Shown here: positions 29,802-38,510 of the stretch, piece after piece
Layout: each line of letters opens with the position of its first letter
Numbering within the stretch: position 1 is the first letter of the stretch
Source: Nitrobacter sp. Nb-311A
GTDB lineage: Bacteria; Pseudomonadota; Alphaproteobacteria; Rhizobiales; Xanthobacteraceae
NCBI RefSeq assembly: GCF_000152905.1
Contig: NZ_AAMY01000005.1
Coordinates: forward strand, 62,001-126,000
Length of the DNA: 64,000 nt
Reading direction: 5' to 3'
The notes under the pieces: generated by a model
What the model was told of the DNA's origin: nothing
Seen by the model: the letters and a program-made list of their open reading frames with translations, nothing else
Database searches by the model: none
Position numbers and translations under genes: made by a program

Positions 29802-30269
29802 ACCTGGGCCCTTTCCGCTTCCAGCTTGCCCTATGACGTAATATCACTGGACGGGTAGCGACGTAAATCGAGGAGCGGGATCACGTTCGACGCCCAGTGC
29901 GATTTGCCGCTCTGGTCAACACGGAAGTGAAGACCTCGATCAGATCCTGCATGAGTTCGCTTCCAGTCTATAAACGTCAACGGTCAACGCCAACGGTCAT
30001 CGCGCCGTGAGCATCGTTCAGCGTGGACGCCACTGAGTTGGCGCCGTTCAGCTTTCCGGATTTGGACGAGCAAGGCCACATAATAACAAGGCGGTCGTTG
30101 GTTCCCAATGCGTTCGATCTGAACGTCACGCGAGTCGGCAGAGGCAAAGCCTGAGCGATTTCTCAGGTAATTATGAAGACGCGTGACGGACTATATGCAC
30201 ATCGAGACTGCGATGTTATCGATATGTCCTGCGTCGTCATGGCGACGCGCCCTGCATATAGGGAGATCC
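29802..30269. other. Intergenic region upstream of glk
   Basis: About 470 bp without a supportable gene. It contains a short tandem CAACGGTCA repeat near 29980-30001 and the glk promoter region. I see no recognisable operator. Confidence 0.4.
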
Positions 30270-31256
30270 ATGGCTGACATTGCAAGTCGCAAATTAGTGG
30301 GTGACATCGGCGGGACCAATGCCCGGTTTGCACTCGTCACGGATGAGCGCATGGGGCCGATCGAGACATTGGCGGTCGCCGATTATCCGGACTTCGATCG
30401 GGCGCTGGCCGCGTTCCTTGATCGTCATCGGAACGGACTTCCGATCTCCGGCGCGGTGTTCGCCGTAGCCGGAGCCGTCGAGGCCAATCGCAGCATACTG
30501 ACCAACAGTGGTTGGCTGATCGATGCTGATCGATTGGGAGCGATGTTCGATTTACCGGTCGTGCGCGTTGTCAACGACTTCAAGGCGGTCGCCTGGTCGC
30601 TGCCGGATCTCACCCCTCGCGACCTGCTTGCGATCGGAGGCGGCGAGCGGGCTACAGCTGCGCCTGCAGTCGTGCTGGGGCCCGGAACGGGCCTCGGGCT
30701 CGCCTGTTTCGTGCCGGGACCTTACGACCCGCTCGTCGTCACGACGGAGGCGGCCCATACCACGCTTCCAGGCACCAATGCGCGGGAGGATGCGGTCATC
30801 GCGCATCTACGTGGATGCTTCGGCCATGTCTCCGTGGAGCGCGCCTTGTCAGGTGCGGGGCTGGTCAATCTTTACCAGTCGCTCGCCGCCATTGATCATC
30901 TTTCCGTGCCTCGACGCGAACCGCGCGAGATCACCGAAGCGGCGCTTCGCGGGAGTTGTCCGACTTGCCGAGAGGCTGTCGACATGTTCTGCGCCATGCT
31001 GGGCACCGTTGCTGGAAATGCCGCGCTGACTTTCGATGCGCGTGGCGGCGTGTATATCGGCGGGGGCATTGCCCCGCGGATCAGCGAGTATCTGGCATGC
31101 TCGCAGTTTCGCGCGCGGTTCGAAGCGAAGGGGCGTTTCCATGCCTACGTCGCGGCCATCCCGTCCTGGGTGATCACGCGGCCCGATCCTGCCTTCATTG
31201 GATTGCGGCATCTCGCCACGAAGCTGAGCAGCGACCGCGAGCCGACCTCACGGTAA
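30270..31256 (+). CDS. glk: Glucokinase
   Basis: Phosphorylates glucose with ATP; the first step in feeding glucose to the Entner-Doudoroff or pentose phosphate route. ATG 30270 with GGGAG 4 nt upstream gives 328 residues, normal for the Glk (non-ROK) family. Visible are the ATP-phosphate loop LVGDIGGTNARFAL, VVNDFKAVAWSL, the glucose-binding region LGPGTGLGLA, TEAAHTTLPG, and late GGVYIGGGIAPR. An upstream in-frame start at 30183 would add 29 non-conserved residues. The gene stands alone. Confidence 0.95.
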   Translation: MADIASRKLVGDIGGTNARFALVTDERMGPIETLAVADYPDFDRALAAFLDRHRNGLPISGAVFAVAGAVEANRSILTNSGWLIDADRLGAMFDLPVVRVVNDFKAVAWSLPDLTPRDLLAIGGGERATAAPAVVLGPGTGLGLACFVPGPYDPLVVTTEAAHTTLPGTNAREDAVIAHLRGCFGHVSVERALSGAGLVNLYQSLAAIDHLSVPRREPREITEAALRGSCPTCREAVDMFCAMLGTVAGNAALTFDARGGVYIGGGIAPRISEYLACSQFRARFEAKGRFHAYVAAIPSWVITRPDPAFIGLRHLATKLSSDREPTSR

Positions 31257-31496
31257 TTGCGCTCGGTTCGATCGGTAGATTCCCAATCGCGCTTCATCCC
31301 GGATCAGGCTCGCAGGAACGGCTTCGGCCCGCAGAGACAGATGTCCGCCTCCGCTTGAGCTTTTCCGCTTCTCACTCAATCAGAAACGGGAAGCCGACGA
31401 AACTGAGATGACCGGGGCCATGGCGTCCATGAAGATCGTCTCTGGCGGTGAGGACATCTACCTGCTGATCCCGATCGTTGACGGCACAGCCGACCG

Positions 31497-33800
31497 CTAC
31501 CCACTGTTCATATCGGCTTCGATAGTGAGGCGCGGTGATGTCTTGAATTGTGACCGGTAGACCTGCAGGTTCTCCATGACACGCTGTACATAGATGCGAG
31601 TCTCCGTGAAAGGGATCCGCTCGACCCAGTCGATTGCATCCACGCTTGGGTCACGTGGATCGCCATAGCGTGCGATCCATTCTTTGACACGCCCGGGGCC
31701 GGCGTTATAGCCAACAAAAGCAAGAACGTAATTGCCATCGTATGTACCAACGAGATGAGCGATCTCCGCTGAACCCATCTGCAGATTGTAAGTCGGATCG
31801 CTGAGCAGCCGCTTGAGGTCGAACTTGATCCCCAGCCGGCGGGCGATCGTGCGACCGGCGGCCGGGGTCACTTGCATCAAGCCCTTTGCCTTGGCGCCTG
31901 ACACCGCGCTGGTATTGAAAGCGCTTTCCGCTTTCGCGATCGCGTAGACGAGGCTCGTCTCGGCCTTCGGTCCGATCGAAACATATTTCGGCAGGCCGAA
32001 AGCCGGAAAGGCATATTGATCGAGCGCAAAACCACGCGCGAGCGCTTTCCTGCCAATCGTCAGCATCGCGCGTGCATCCTTATGCTTTGCTGCCGTCTCG
32101 GCGATGAGCGTGAGTATGCCGATGTCACCAACGCGGCCGAGATCGACAACAAACGAAGCCACGAGATCACGATTGCCGGTTGCGTAAAGTAGATCAACCG
32201 CACGGACCAGATCGACTTTGCGCAGCGCTGCGCGCTTGGTGCGGTCCAGCCGGGGTGGCCGGCGTACTGCGATCGTGCGCCGGCCGAGGCGGGCGTCTGC
32301 CAACTGGCCATAGTATGCTGCAGTATACTGCCCCGCTTCATTGTAGTATCGGCTTGCCTCGCGGCTATGGCCGGCTGCTTCCGCCGTACGCCCGAGCCAA
32401 TAATAAGCACGAGCAAGCGAGGTTGGATGTATCGTGATCCGTGGAATGCGAGCGAAATGCTCCGCCGCACGGGTCGGATCGCGGAGGAAACGCAATGCGA
32501 TCCACCCTGCAGTGAAGGGTTGATCGACGCGAAGGCCTTCTTTCGAGGGCGGGGCCGCGTCGCGAGAAATCCGGTAGGCGATCTGTGCTTCGCCTCTGTC
32601 GAGCAGTTCACGAACAAGAATACGGCACTCGATCCACCACTCATCAGGATTGCGAGCGGTGTTCCGATCATGAGATGCCGACAATATCAAGCGGCTGGCT
32701 TCGCCGATATGACCGCTGCGCCGAAGCCACTGGGCGCGGGTAAGAAGGTAGACGAGGTTGCTGCGAGCAGACTTTGGCACCGCGTTGAGCAGTGCGTGTG
32801 CGTTCTTTGCCTTGCTGTTGACGGCGGCTCGCGCCTTTACGAGAGCGATCTCAGCTTCCCCGAGGCGCCTTGCCGCGCGCATCGCTGCACCAAAATCGTT
32901 CGCATAGAGCCGCATGTCCATGCGCACTCTGTGGTCGGCCCTTGTCAGCAGCCGCCCAAATTCCTTGATCACCTGCGATTCGGCATGGACGGAGAAACGG
33001 CCTGTATGCCACGCAGAGCGAACATATTTTTGAGCTGCCGCGGTCTCACCCTGCGCAATCAATGCGCGTGCCAGCGCTAATTTGCCAGGCGCTGCCGATG
33101 GCTTATGCTGGGCGAAGAAGTCGAATACAACGCGCGGCTGCTTTGGTTCAAGCCAGAGCTTGGATTCCGCGCATCGTCGGAACTGGCTGACGCTCGGCCA
33201 ACCAGGATTGGCTCGTACGAACGTAGCGTAACGCGCAAAGCTCATTGCATTGTTGCAGGAACGCAGGATCGTCCATTCTACCAGCTTTCTGCCGATAGGG
33301 TCGCGGATCTGACGGCGACGATCCGTCGCCGCCGGGACATTGCCGCGACCCGCGAGTTGTACGGCTTCTTTGATAGTATTGAGGTCCGTTTTCGACGGCG
33401 CGTGCCCCGGCGAATAAGCTGCATCGGTCGTTGATGATTCGACTCTTGACGGAGGAACAACAGCAGGGGATGCGTGCGTCGGCGGCATCGACGAGAGAAG
33501 ACCGTCTATTGCGTCCTGTTGAGTCGGAACGGCGGTTACATGCGGCCGAGGGCGTGGCGCGGGCGCGTTGTGGTGCGCCGGCAGCCGACCGGCGATGCGC
33601 AGATTTGTCGCAGCGTCACCTCTGCGGATCGTCTCCCTCCGCGCGTTGGACGCGGTCGCGACCTCCTGATCGACAGCCTGCTCCAGGGTTGTGTACTTGC
33701 CGGTATTCGCACGCGCAGCATCAGAGCTCGTCGCCAATAGCGTTATGCTTGCAATAAGCGAGAGGTGAGCAAGATATGCGCGAATCCTTGATATCATCAT
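31497..33800 (-). CDS. Soluble lytic murein transglycosylase
   Basis: Periplasmic peptidoglycan-cleaving enzyme of the Slt70 type. The 767 residues start with a signal peptide (MMISRIRAYLAHLSLIASIT, cleaved near ANA/ARA). A long alpha-superhelical ring domain follows. The SLT catalytic domain at about 610-740 has the catalytic Glu in AIAKAESAFN (near 624), the GLMQVTPAAG motif, YNLQMGSAEI and AFVGYNAGPGRV. The region at about 60-130 is low-complexity and Pro-rich, longer than in E. coli Slt. The gene is convergent with glk. Confidence 0.93.
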   Translation of the reverse strand: MMISRIRAYLAHLSLIASITLLATSSDAARANTGKYTTLEQAVDQEVATASNARRETIRRGDAATNLRIAGRLPAHHNAPAPRPRPHVTAVPTQQDAIDGLLSSMPPTHASPAVVPPSRVESSTTDAAYSPGHAPSKTDLNTIKEAVQLAGRGNVPAATDRRRQIRDPIGRKLVEWTILRSCNNAMSFARYATFVRANPGWPSVSQFRRCAESKLWLEPKQPRVVFDFFAQHKPSAAPGKLALARALIAQGETAAAQKYVRSAWHTGRFSVHAESQVIKEFGRLLTRADHRVRMDMRLYANDFGAAMRAARRLGEAEIALVKARAAVNSKAKNAHALLNAVPKSARSNLVYLLTRAQWLRRSGHIGEASRLILSASHDRNTARNPDEWWIECRILVRELLDRGEAQIAYRISRDAAPPSKEGLRVDQPFTAGWIALRFLRDPTRAAEHFARIPRITIHPTSLARAYYWLGRTAEAAGHSREASRYYNEAGQYTAAYYGQLADARLGRRTIAVRRPPRLDRTKRAALRKVDLVRAVDLLYATGNRDLVASFVVDLGRVGDIGILTLIAETAAKHKDARAMLTIGRKALARGFALDQYAFPAFGLPKYVSIGPKAETSLVYAIAKAESAFNTSAVSGAKAKGLMQVTPAAGRTIARRLGIKFDLKRLLSDPTYNLQMGSAEIAHLVGTYDGNYVLAFVGYNAGPGRVKEWIARYGDPRDPSVDAIDWVERIPFTETRIYVQRVMENLQVYRSQFKTSPRLTIEADMNSG

Positions 33801-34130
33801 TTTCCGTGCGCGAATCCCTGAACTGAAAGGGGCGAATCGTTCACAGGAGATTTTCTCGCGGAACTGTTGAGGAATCGAAAACCGGAATCAAGTTGGCGCA
33901 ATACAGACCTCAAGATTTGAGATTGAGGCGCGCGAGGCGACTTGGAACTTGTCCGGTCTCATGATCGCATGGTCATTGATTAAACTGTGCGTCCTGTGAG
34001 CCCGCCAAAAAGCCGGTTCGTGCGAAAAGAAGCCTGTTCGTTTCCTCGTTCTTCCTATCAGTCGGCGCCCGGTTCTCGATCACGCGGCCAGCGATGCCGC
34101 GACCGATGAGGCTGGGCGAAGCGCGCCGAT
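33801..34130. other. Intergenic region between the transglycosylase and ectR
   Basis: 330 bp. It carries the promoter side of the transglycosylase gene and the 3' flank of the MarR gene. I see no supportable gene or clear site. Confidence 0.35.
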
Positions 34131-34619
34131 CTATTTCGGCTGGGATCGATCGATTGCACTGCTGTCGAGCAAGGGAGCGGCATCGATATTCTGCGCATCC
34201 ATAAGCATGGCCAACCGCTCGACCGCAGCAAGAATCATTGCTTGCTCCCACTGCGGCAATTGAATGAAGCGACTGGTGAATGTGAGGTGAAGCAGGTCCG
34301 GCGCGTTGGTCACCACCTCCCTGCCAGTCGGCGTGGCCGTCAGCAAGCATTGGCGCTTGTCGCTCGCGCTACGCTGACGCTGCACCAAGTTTAGCGCAGC
34401 AAGCCGATCGACGATGGTTGTAACTGTCGCCTGGCTGAATTGCAGCGCCTGCGCGATGACGCTCGGCGTCGTTTCCGTGCGCGCGTCGATCTCGCGCAAC
34501 ACGAGCCATTGCGATGTGGTGAGGCCTGTCGCGAGAGCCAGCCGGCGACTGCCGATTTCGGTCGCTCGCAGTACCCGTCGCAGGGCACGCAAGGTCAATG
34601 AAGCGATCTCTGGTTTCAT
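34131..34619 (-). CDS. ectR: MarR-family regulator of the ectoine cluster (EctR-like)
   Basis: Winged-helix MarR protein divergent from ectA, the position and family of EctR regulators of ectoine synthesis. From ATG 34619 (AAAGG 7 nt upstream) it is 162 residues. The HTH core reads TTSQWLVLREID, PSVIAQALQFSQATVTTIVD, and the wing is RQRSASDKRQCLLTATPTG. The open frame reaches a TTG at 34676 without a ribosome-binding site. The operator presumably lies in the AT-rich 34620-34911 interval. The name is by synteny and family; binding is not shown. Confidence 0.8.
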   Translation of the reverse strand: MKPEIASLTLRALRRVLRATEIGSRRLALATGLTTSQWLVLREIDARTETTPSVIAQALQFSQATVTTIVDRLAALNLVQRQRSASDKRQCLLTATPTGREVVTNAPDLLHLTFTSRFIQLPQWEQAMILAAVERLAMLMDAQNIDAAPLLDSSAIDRSQPK

Positions 34620-34796
34620 GTGCCAGCCTTTAACCTTGCCCTCATTCTGAAGCGAATCGCCATTGATCCACTGCAAGATATTCGAAATTAATTTGATATT
34701 CTAAATAGTTCAGGGAGTTGAAATCACAGAAATTGACACATATTTCGCTATCTTGCCATCGAAGAGCCTATGCGATAGCTTAAATATAATACGTAA

Positions 34797-34829
34797 ACTG
34801 AAGCAATTAATTCGGATACTGAAGCAATT
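34797..34829. repeat. 12-bp direct repeat pair in the ectR-ectA intergenic region
   Basis: ACTGAAGCAATT occurs at 34797-34808 and 34818-34829, exactly 21 bp apart (two helical turns). The spacing suggests two protein-binding sites on one face of the DNA, for EctR or another osmotic regulator. It lies upstream of the TTG start that I choose for ectA. Confidence 0.5.
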
Positions 34830-34911
34830 GCGGGGTCGTCAGATTCGAACATCAGATAGATCCTTGTCCGCGACATTGAATGCTGTTCGGCGCTTTCGGG
34901 AAGGAGTCCGG

Positions 34912-35415
34912 TTGAGGAAGCCTACGGTTGCGGATGGCCCCGCGATCACGCGGCTGATCGCGGCCAGCGCGCCGCTCGACGTCAATTCCGCTTATTGCAA
35001 CTTGCTTCAGTGTACGCATTTCGCGGACACGTGCATCGTTGCCGAACGGGGTGGAGAAATCCTTGGATGGGTTTCGGGATATCGTCCACCGAGCGAGCCG
35101 AGCAGCTTCTTCGTGTGGCAAGTGGCGATCGCGAGAGAGGCGCGCGGCAAGGGCCTCGCCCGGCACATGATCAACGCCTTGCTGGACCGGCCGTTCGCTG
35201 CGGGCGTCACCCGCCTCATTGCTACTGTGACGGAAGATAATGCGCCGTCGCGGGCTTTGTTCAATGGATTGGCCCGTGCATGGCGCGCTTCGCTGACCAG
35301 GCGTGCGATGTTCGAATGCGACACGCATTTCGCCGGCGCGCACGCCACCGAATGGCTGGTCTGCATCGGTCCTTTACAAGGCCGACACTTCCAAACTCAA
35401 GATCAGGAGATCTGA
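34912..35415 (+). CDS. ectA: L-2,4-diaminobutyrate N-gamma-acetyltransferase
   Basis: GNAT enzyme that acetylates diaminobutyrate, the second step of ectoine synthesis. I start at TTG 34912: AAGGAG sits 5 nt upstream, and the protein then begins RKPTVADGPAITRLI, just where EctA conservation begins (167 residues). The open frame extends to 34753 but crosses the 12-bp direct repeats and is not EctA-like. Core motifs are PLDVNSAYCNLLQ, DTCIVAERGGEILGWVSGY, and VAIAREARGKGLARHM (acetyl-CoA loop). The TTG start may keep expression low. ectB follows after 4 bp. Confidence 0.93.
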   Translation: MRKPTVADGPAITRLIAASAPLDVNSAYCNLLQCTHFADTCIVAERGGEILGWVSGYRPPSEPSSFFVWQVAIAREARGKGLARHMINALLDRPFAAGVTRLIATVTEDNAPSRALFNGLARAWRASLTRRAMFECDTHFAGAHATEWLVCIGPLQGRHFQTQDQEI

Positions 35416-35419
35416 CGAC

Positions 35420-36742
35420 ATGGCCACAACTGTGCTTGCCGCGCGGCGGCCTACGCCGACCCGCCGCATTCCCGACCGCTCCATCTATGAGCGCCGTGAA
35501 TCCGAAGTGCGCAGCTATGCGCGCGCCATGCCGCGGCAGTTCAACAAGGCCGAAGGCGTTTGGATGTACGACAATCAGGGCGGTCGCTATCTCGACTTTC
35601 TGTCGGGATGCTCGACGCTCAATTACGGTCACAATCATCCGGTGTTGAAGAAAGCGCTGATCGAGTACATCTCCGCCAACGGCATCACCCACGGGCTTGA
35701 TCTTCACACCGATGCCAAGGCGGAGTTCCTCGCAACCTTCGAGTCGGTGATCCTGAAGTCGCGCGGGCTGGACTATCGCGCGATGTTCACCGGACCCACC
35801 GGCACCAACGCAGTCGAAGCCGCCATCAAGCTGGCCCGCAAGGTGACCGGCCGCGGATTGGTGATAGCGTTCACCAACGGCTTTCACGGCATGACCCTCG
35901 GCGCGCTGGCCTGCACCGGCAACGCCGCCAAACGCATCGGCGCGGGAGTGCCGCTCAGTCACGTCAGCCACGAGCTGTATGACGGCTATCTCGGCCCGGA
36001 TGTCGATACCGCCGAACTGCTGGATCGGCGGTTATCCGATCCTTCCAGCGGACTCGATGCGCCGGCGGCGATTCTCGTCGAGACGGTGCAGGGCGAGGGC
36101 GGGCTTAACACCGCGTCGCCGGAATGGTTGCGCGCCATCGCCGACATCGCCAGACGTCACGGCGCGCTGCTGATCGTCGACGACATTCAGGCCGGCTGCG
36201 GCCGCACCGGAACATTCTTCAGCTTCGAAGGCATGGGTTTCACGCCGGATATCGTCACCATGGCGAAATCGCTCTCCGGCATGGGACTGCCGTTCGCGCT
36301 CACCTTGTTCCGTCCGGATCTCGACCGGTGGTCGCCGGGCGAGCATAACGGCACGTTCCGCGGCAACAACCACGCTTTCGTCACCGCGACGGCCGCGTTG
36401 CGGCACTTCTGGAAGGATGACGCCTTTGAGAAGGATATCGCGCACAGGGGGCGGCTGCTGGCGAAACGCCTGGACGCGGTGGCTGACGAGTTCGGACTTT
36501 CAACGCGCGGCCGTGGCATGATGCGCGGCATCAATGTCGGGTCCGGCGAGGTCGCCGACACCATTACCCGCGCCTGCTTCTCCGCTGGGCTCATCATCGA
36601 GACCAGCGGCGCGCATGACGAAATCGTCAAGGTGCTTGCCCCTCTCACTATCGACGATGCTGTTCTTTCTGCCGGCCTCGACATTCTTGAGGAATCGGTT
36701 CGCACCGTGGTGACCGGCAGTCACGGCGTCGCAGCCGAATAA
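35420..36742 (+). CDS. ectB: Diaminobutyrate-2-oxoglutarate transaminase
   Basis: PLP aminotransferase making L-2,4-diaminobutyrate from aspartate semialdehyde and glutamate, the first step of ectoine synthesis. ATG 35420 gives 440 residues. Class III marks are FTGPTGTNAVEAAIKLA, GFHGMTLGALA, LIVDDIQAGCGRTG and the PLP lysine Lys283 in MAKSLSG. The in-frame extension to 35303 lies inside ectA and is ignored. AGGAG is 10 nt upstream. Confidence 0.97.
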   Translation: MATTVLAARRPTPTRRIPDRSIYERRESEVRSYARAMPRQFNKAEGVWMYDNQGGRYLDFLSGCSTLNYGHNHPVLKKALIEYISANGITHGLDLHTDAKAEFLATFESVILKSRGLDYRAMFTGPTGTNAVEAAIKLARKVTGRGLVIAFTNGFHGMTLGALACTGNAAKRIGAGVPLSHVSHELYDGYLGPDVDTAELLDRRLSDPSSGLDAPAAILVETVQGEGGLNTASPEWLRAIADIARRHGALLIVDDIQAGCGRTGTFFSFEGMGFTPDIVTMAKSLSGMGLPFALTLFRPDLDRWSPGEHNGTFRGNNHAFVTATAALRHFWKDDAFEKDIAHRGRLLAKRLDAVADEFGLSTRGRGMMRGINVGSGEVADTITRACFSAGLIIETSGAHDEIVKVLAPLTIDDAVLSAGLDILEESVRTVVTGSHGVAAE

Positions 36743-36761
36743 AGCAAGAAAGAGAAAATGA

Positions 36762-37178
36762 ATGATCGTTCGTCAACTCAGCAACATTCGAAAGACCGAC
36801 CGGCTCGTCAAATCGAAGGGTTGGGACAGTACCCGCCTTCTCCTCAAGCGCGATGGCATGGGCTTCTCCTTCCACATCACGACGATGTACGCCGGCGAAG
36901 AACTCAAGATGCATTATCAGAACCATCTTGAGGCGGTTTTCGTTCTGGAAGGGACCGGGGTCATCGAGGATCTCGGGACCGGGAAAATCCACAAGCTTGA
37001 GCCTGGCGTCATGTACGCGCTCAACAAGCACGACCGCCACATCGTTCGCCCCAGGACAGACATTCTGACGGCCTGCGTGTTCAATCCGCCGGTCGCCGGC
37101 CAGGAGGTGCACGACGAGAACGGCGCCTATCCGGCGGAGGCCGACATCGCGCCGCAGAAGGCAGCGGTCAATTCCTGA
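36762..37178 (+). CDS. ectC: L-ectoine synthase
   Basis: Cupin-fold cyclase that closes N-gamma-acetyldiaminobutyrate to ectoine. The 138 residues are normal in length, with [20 protein letters not shown] at the start, the cupin motif [16 protein letters not shown] and the second motif [11 protein letters not shown]. It lies 19 bp after ectB and 23 bp before ectD. Confidence 0.97.
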   Translation: MIVRQLSNIRKTDRLVKSKGWDSTRLLLKRDGMGFSFHITTMYAGEELKMHYQNHLEAVFVLEGTGVIEDLGTGKIHKLEPGVMYALNKHDRHIVRPRTDILTACVFNPPVAGQEVHDENGAYPAEADIAPQKAAVNS

Positions 37179-37201
37179 AACTCTTTCGAGAGAGAATCGA
37201 G

Positions 37202-38122
37202 ATGAACGATTTTTACCCATCGCGTATCGCGCCGGAAGCACAGATGCTTCCGCGCCTCGATCCCGTCGTTCACGGCAAATGGACCGAGGATGCGCCGCTG
37301 ACGCGACAGCAGGCCGAGGAGTTCGACCGCGACGGTTTCCTGGTGCTCGAGAACGTGTTCTCGCCGGAGGAGGTTGCCTATCTGCAGCAGCAGTCGAAGA
37401 TATTGCTGTCGGGCCCCGAGGGCCTCAACCCGCAGACCGTCATCACCGAGCCCGGCAGCGCGGAAATCCGCTCGATCTTCGAAATCCACCTCCAGAGCCG
37501 CGTCATCGGACGCCTTGCCGCCGACGCGCGGCTCGCCGGGGTGGCCCAGTTTCTGCTCGACGATATGGTCTACATCCACCAGTCGCGCCTCAACTACAAG
37601 CCTGGCTTCGAGGGCAAGGAGTTCTATTGGCACTCCGATTTCGAGACCTGGCACGTTGAGGACGGCATGCCGCGCATGCGGGCGCTCTCCATGTCGGTGC
37701 TTTTGGCGGAGAACACGCCGGACAACGGACCTTTGATGCTGATGCCCGGCTCGCACCGGGTCTTTCTGACCTGTATCGGCGCGACGCCGGAAGATCACTA
37801 TCGCACTTCGTTGAAGAAGCAGGAATTCGGTGTCCCCGACCGGCGGAGTCTGACCGAACTGGCACATCGTCATGACATCGTGGCTGCGACCGGCGGGCCG
37901 GGCACGGTGGTGATTTTCGACTGCAATACAATGCATGGATCGAATAGCAACATCACGCCCTATCCACGCGCCAACGCGTTCTTCGTCTACAATGCGGTGA
38001 GCAACCGGCTGCGGGAACCGTTCGGCGTCAAGAAGCCGCGGCCGGGTTTCATCGCCGCGCGCGGCGAAACGAAGCCTCTGGTGCCGCAGAGCAGCCCGCT
38101 GATGGAGGATGCCCTCACATGA
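37202..38122 (+). CDS. ectD: Ectoine 5-hydroxylase
   Basis: Fe(II)/2-oxoglutarate dioxygenase that makes 5-hydroxyectoine. It is 306 residues long. The iron ligands are His144 and Asp146 in FYWHSDFETWH and His245 in TMHGSNSN. The segment between them carries the EctD consensus (GMPRMRALSMSV, LMLMPGSHRVFL). GAGAGAAT precedes ATG 37202. Its stop overlaps the ATG of the degraded aspartokinase gene (ATGA). Confidence 0.97.
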   Translation: MNDFYPSRIAPEAQMLPRLDPVVHGKWTEDAPLTRQQAEEFDRDGFLVLENVFSPEEVAYLQQQSKILLSGPEGLNPQTVITEPGSAEIRSIFEIHLQSRVIGRLAADARLAGVAQFLLDDMVYIHQSRLNYKPGFEGKEFYWHSDFETWHVEDGMPRMRALSMSVLLAENTPDNGPLMLMPGSHRVFLTCIGATPEDHYRTSLKKQEFGVPDRRSLTELAHRHDIVAATGGPGTVVIFDCNTMHGSNSNITPYPRANAFFVYNAVSNRLREPFGVKKPRPGFIAARGETKPLVPQSSPLMEDALT

Positions 38123-38510
38123 GCAGTGGTTATGGCATCGGGAAGGTCGGCGGAGCGTTCGGCAATAACCTGATTGCGGCGCGTAACGGAGCGGGCTTTT
38201 ATGATCGCGCCGTCGTCGTCGCGGCCTCTGACCGCGGTGTCGATGCTGTATCGGCCTGACGCTGTGGGACGGGCAGGGCCAGCTCAGTCTTGACGATCGC
38301 ATTTGCGTCGCCGGCATCGCGGATGGCATCGATATGACGATGCCGATCGTCATCGACGTTGTCGGATGTGGTGTGGGCACGGCTCGCCGTTCTTGCCGCG
38401 GCTATTCGGAAATGATCTCTCCGCGCATCGGTGTGCTCGTCCGCATGGGCGTGCGCAATTCTTTCGATCGCACGCCCGATGCCCCGACGGTCGGGGGACG
38501 GCAGCCGTGA
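38119..38510 (+). pseudogene. ask_ect: Degraded ectoine-specific aspartokinase
   Basis: Ask_Ect normally follows ectD and supplies aspartyl-phosphate for ectoine synthesis. Here ATG 38119 overlaps the ectD stop and gives GIGKVGGAFGNN (compare VEKIGGTSMS) and FYDRAVVVAA (compare RIFVVSAY). It then jumps directly to DRGVDA and ends. One frame over, LTLWDGQGQLSLDDRI, GIDMTMPIVIDVVGC and RRSCRGYSEMISPRIGVL match the aspartokinase stretch around DRGYSEMTFSRIA. So at least a large internal deletion, a frameshift near 38257 and loss of the C-terminal half have occurred. The remaining TGA (38508-38510) overlaps the GTG of the next gene. Confidence 0.82.

Noticed and set aside
31408-31560. 50-codon plus-strand ORF (MASMKIVSGGEDIYLL and onward) overlapping the 3' end of the transglycosylase gene
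   Set aside because: Protein-like wording but no ribosome-binding site; its second half is antisense to the transglycosylase C-terminus. It could be a remnant; not strong enough to list.
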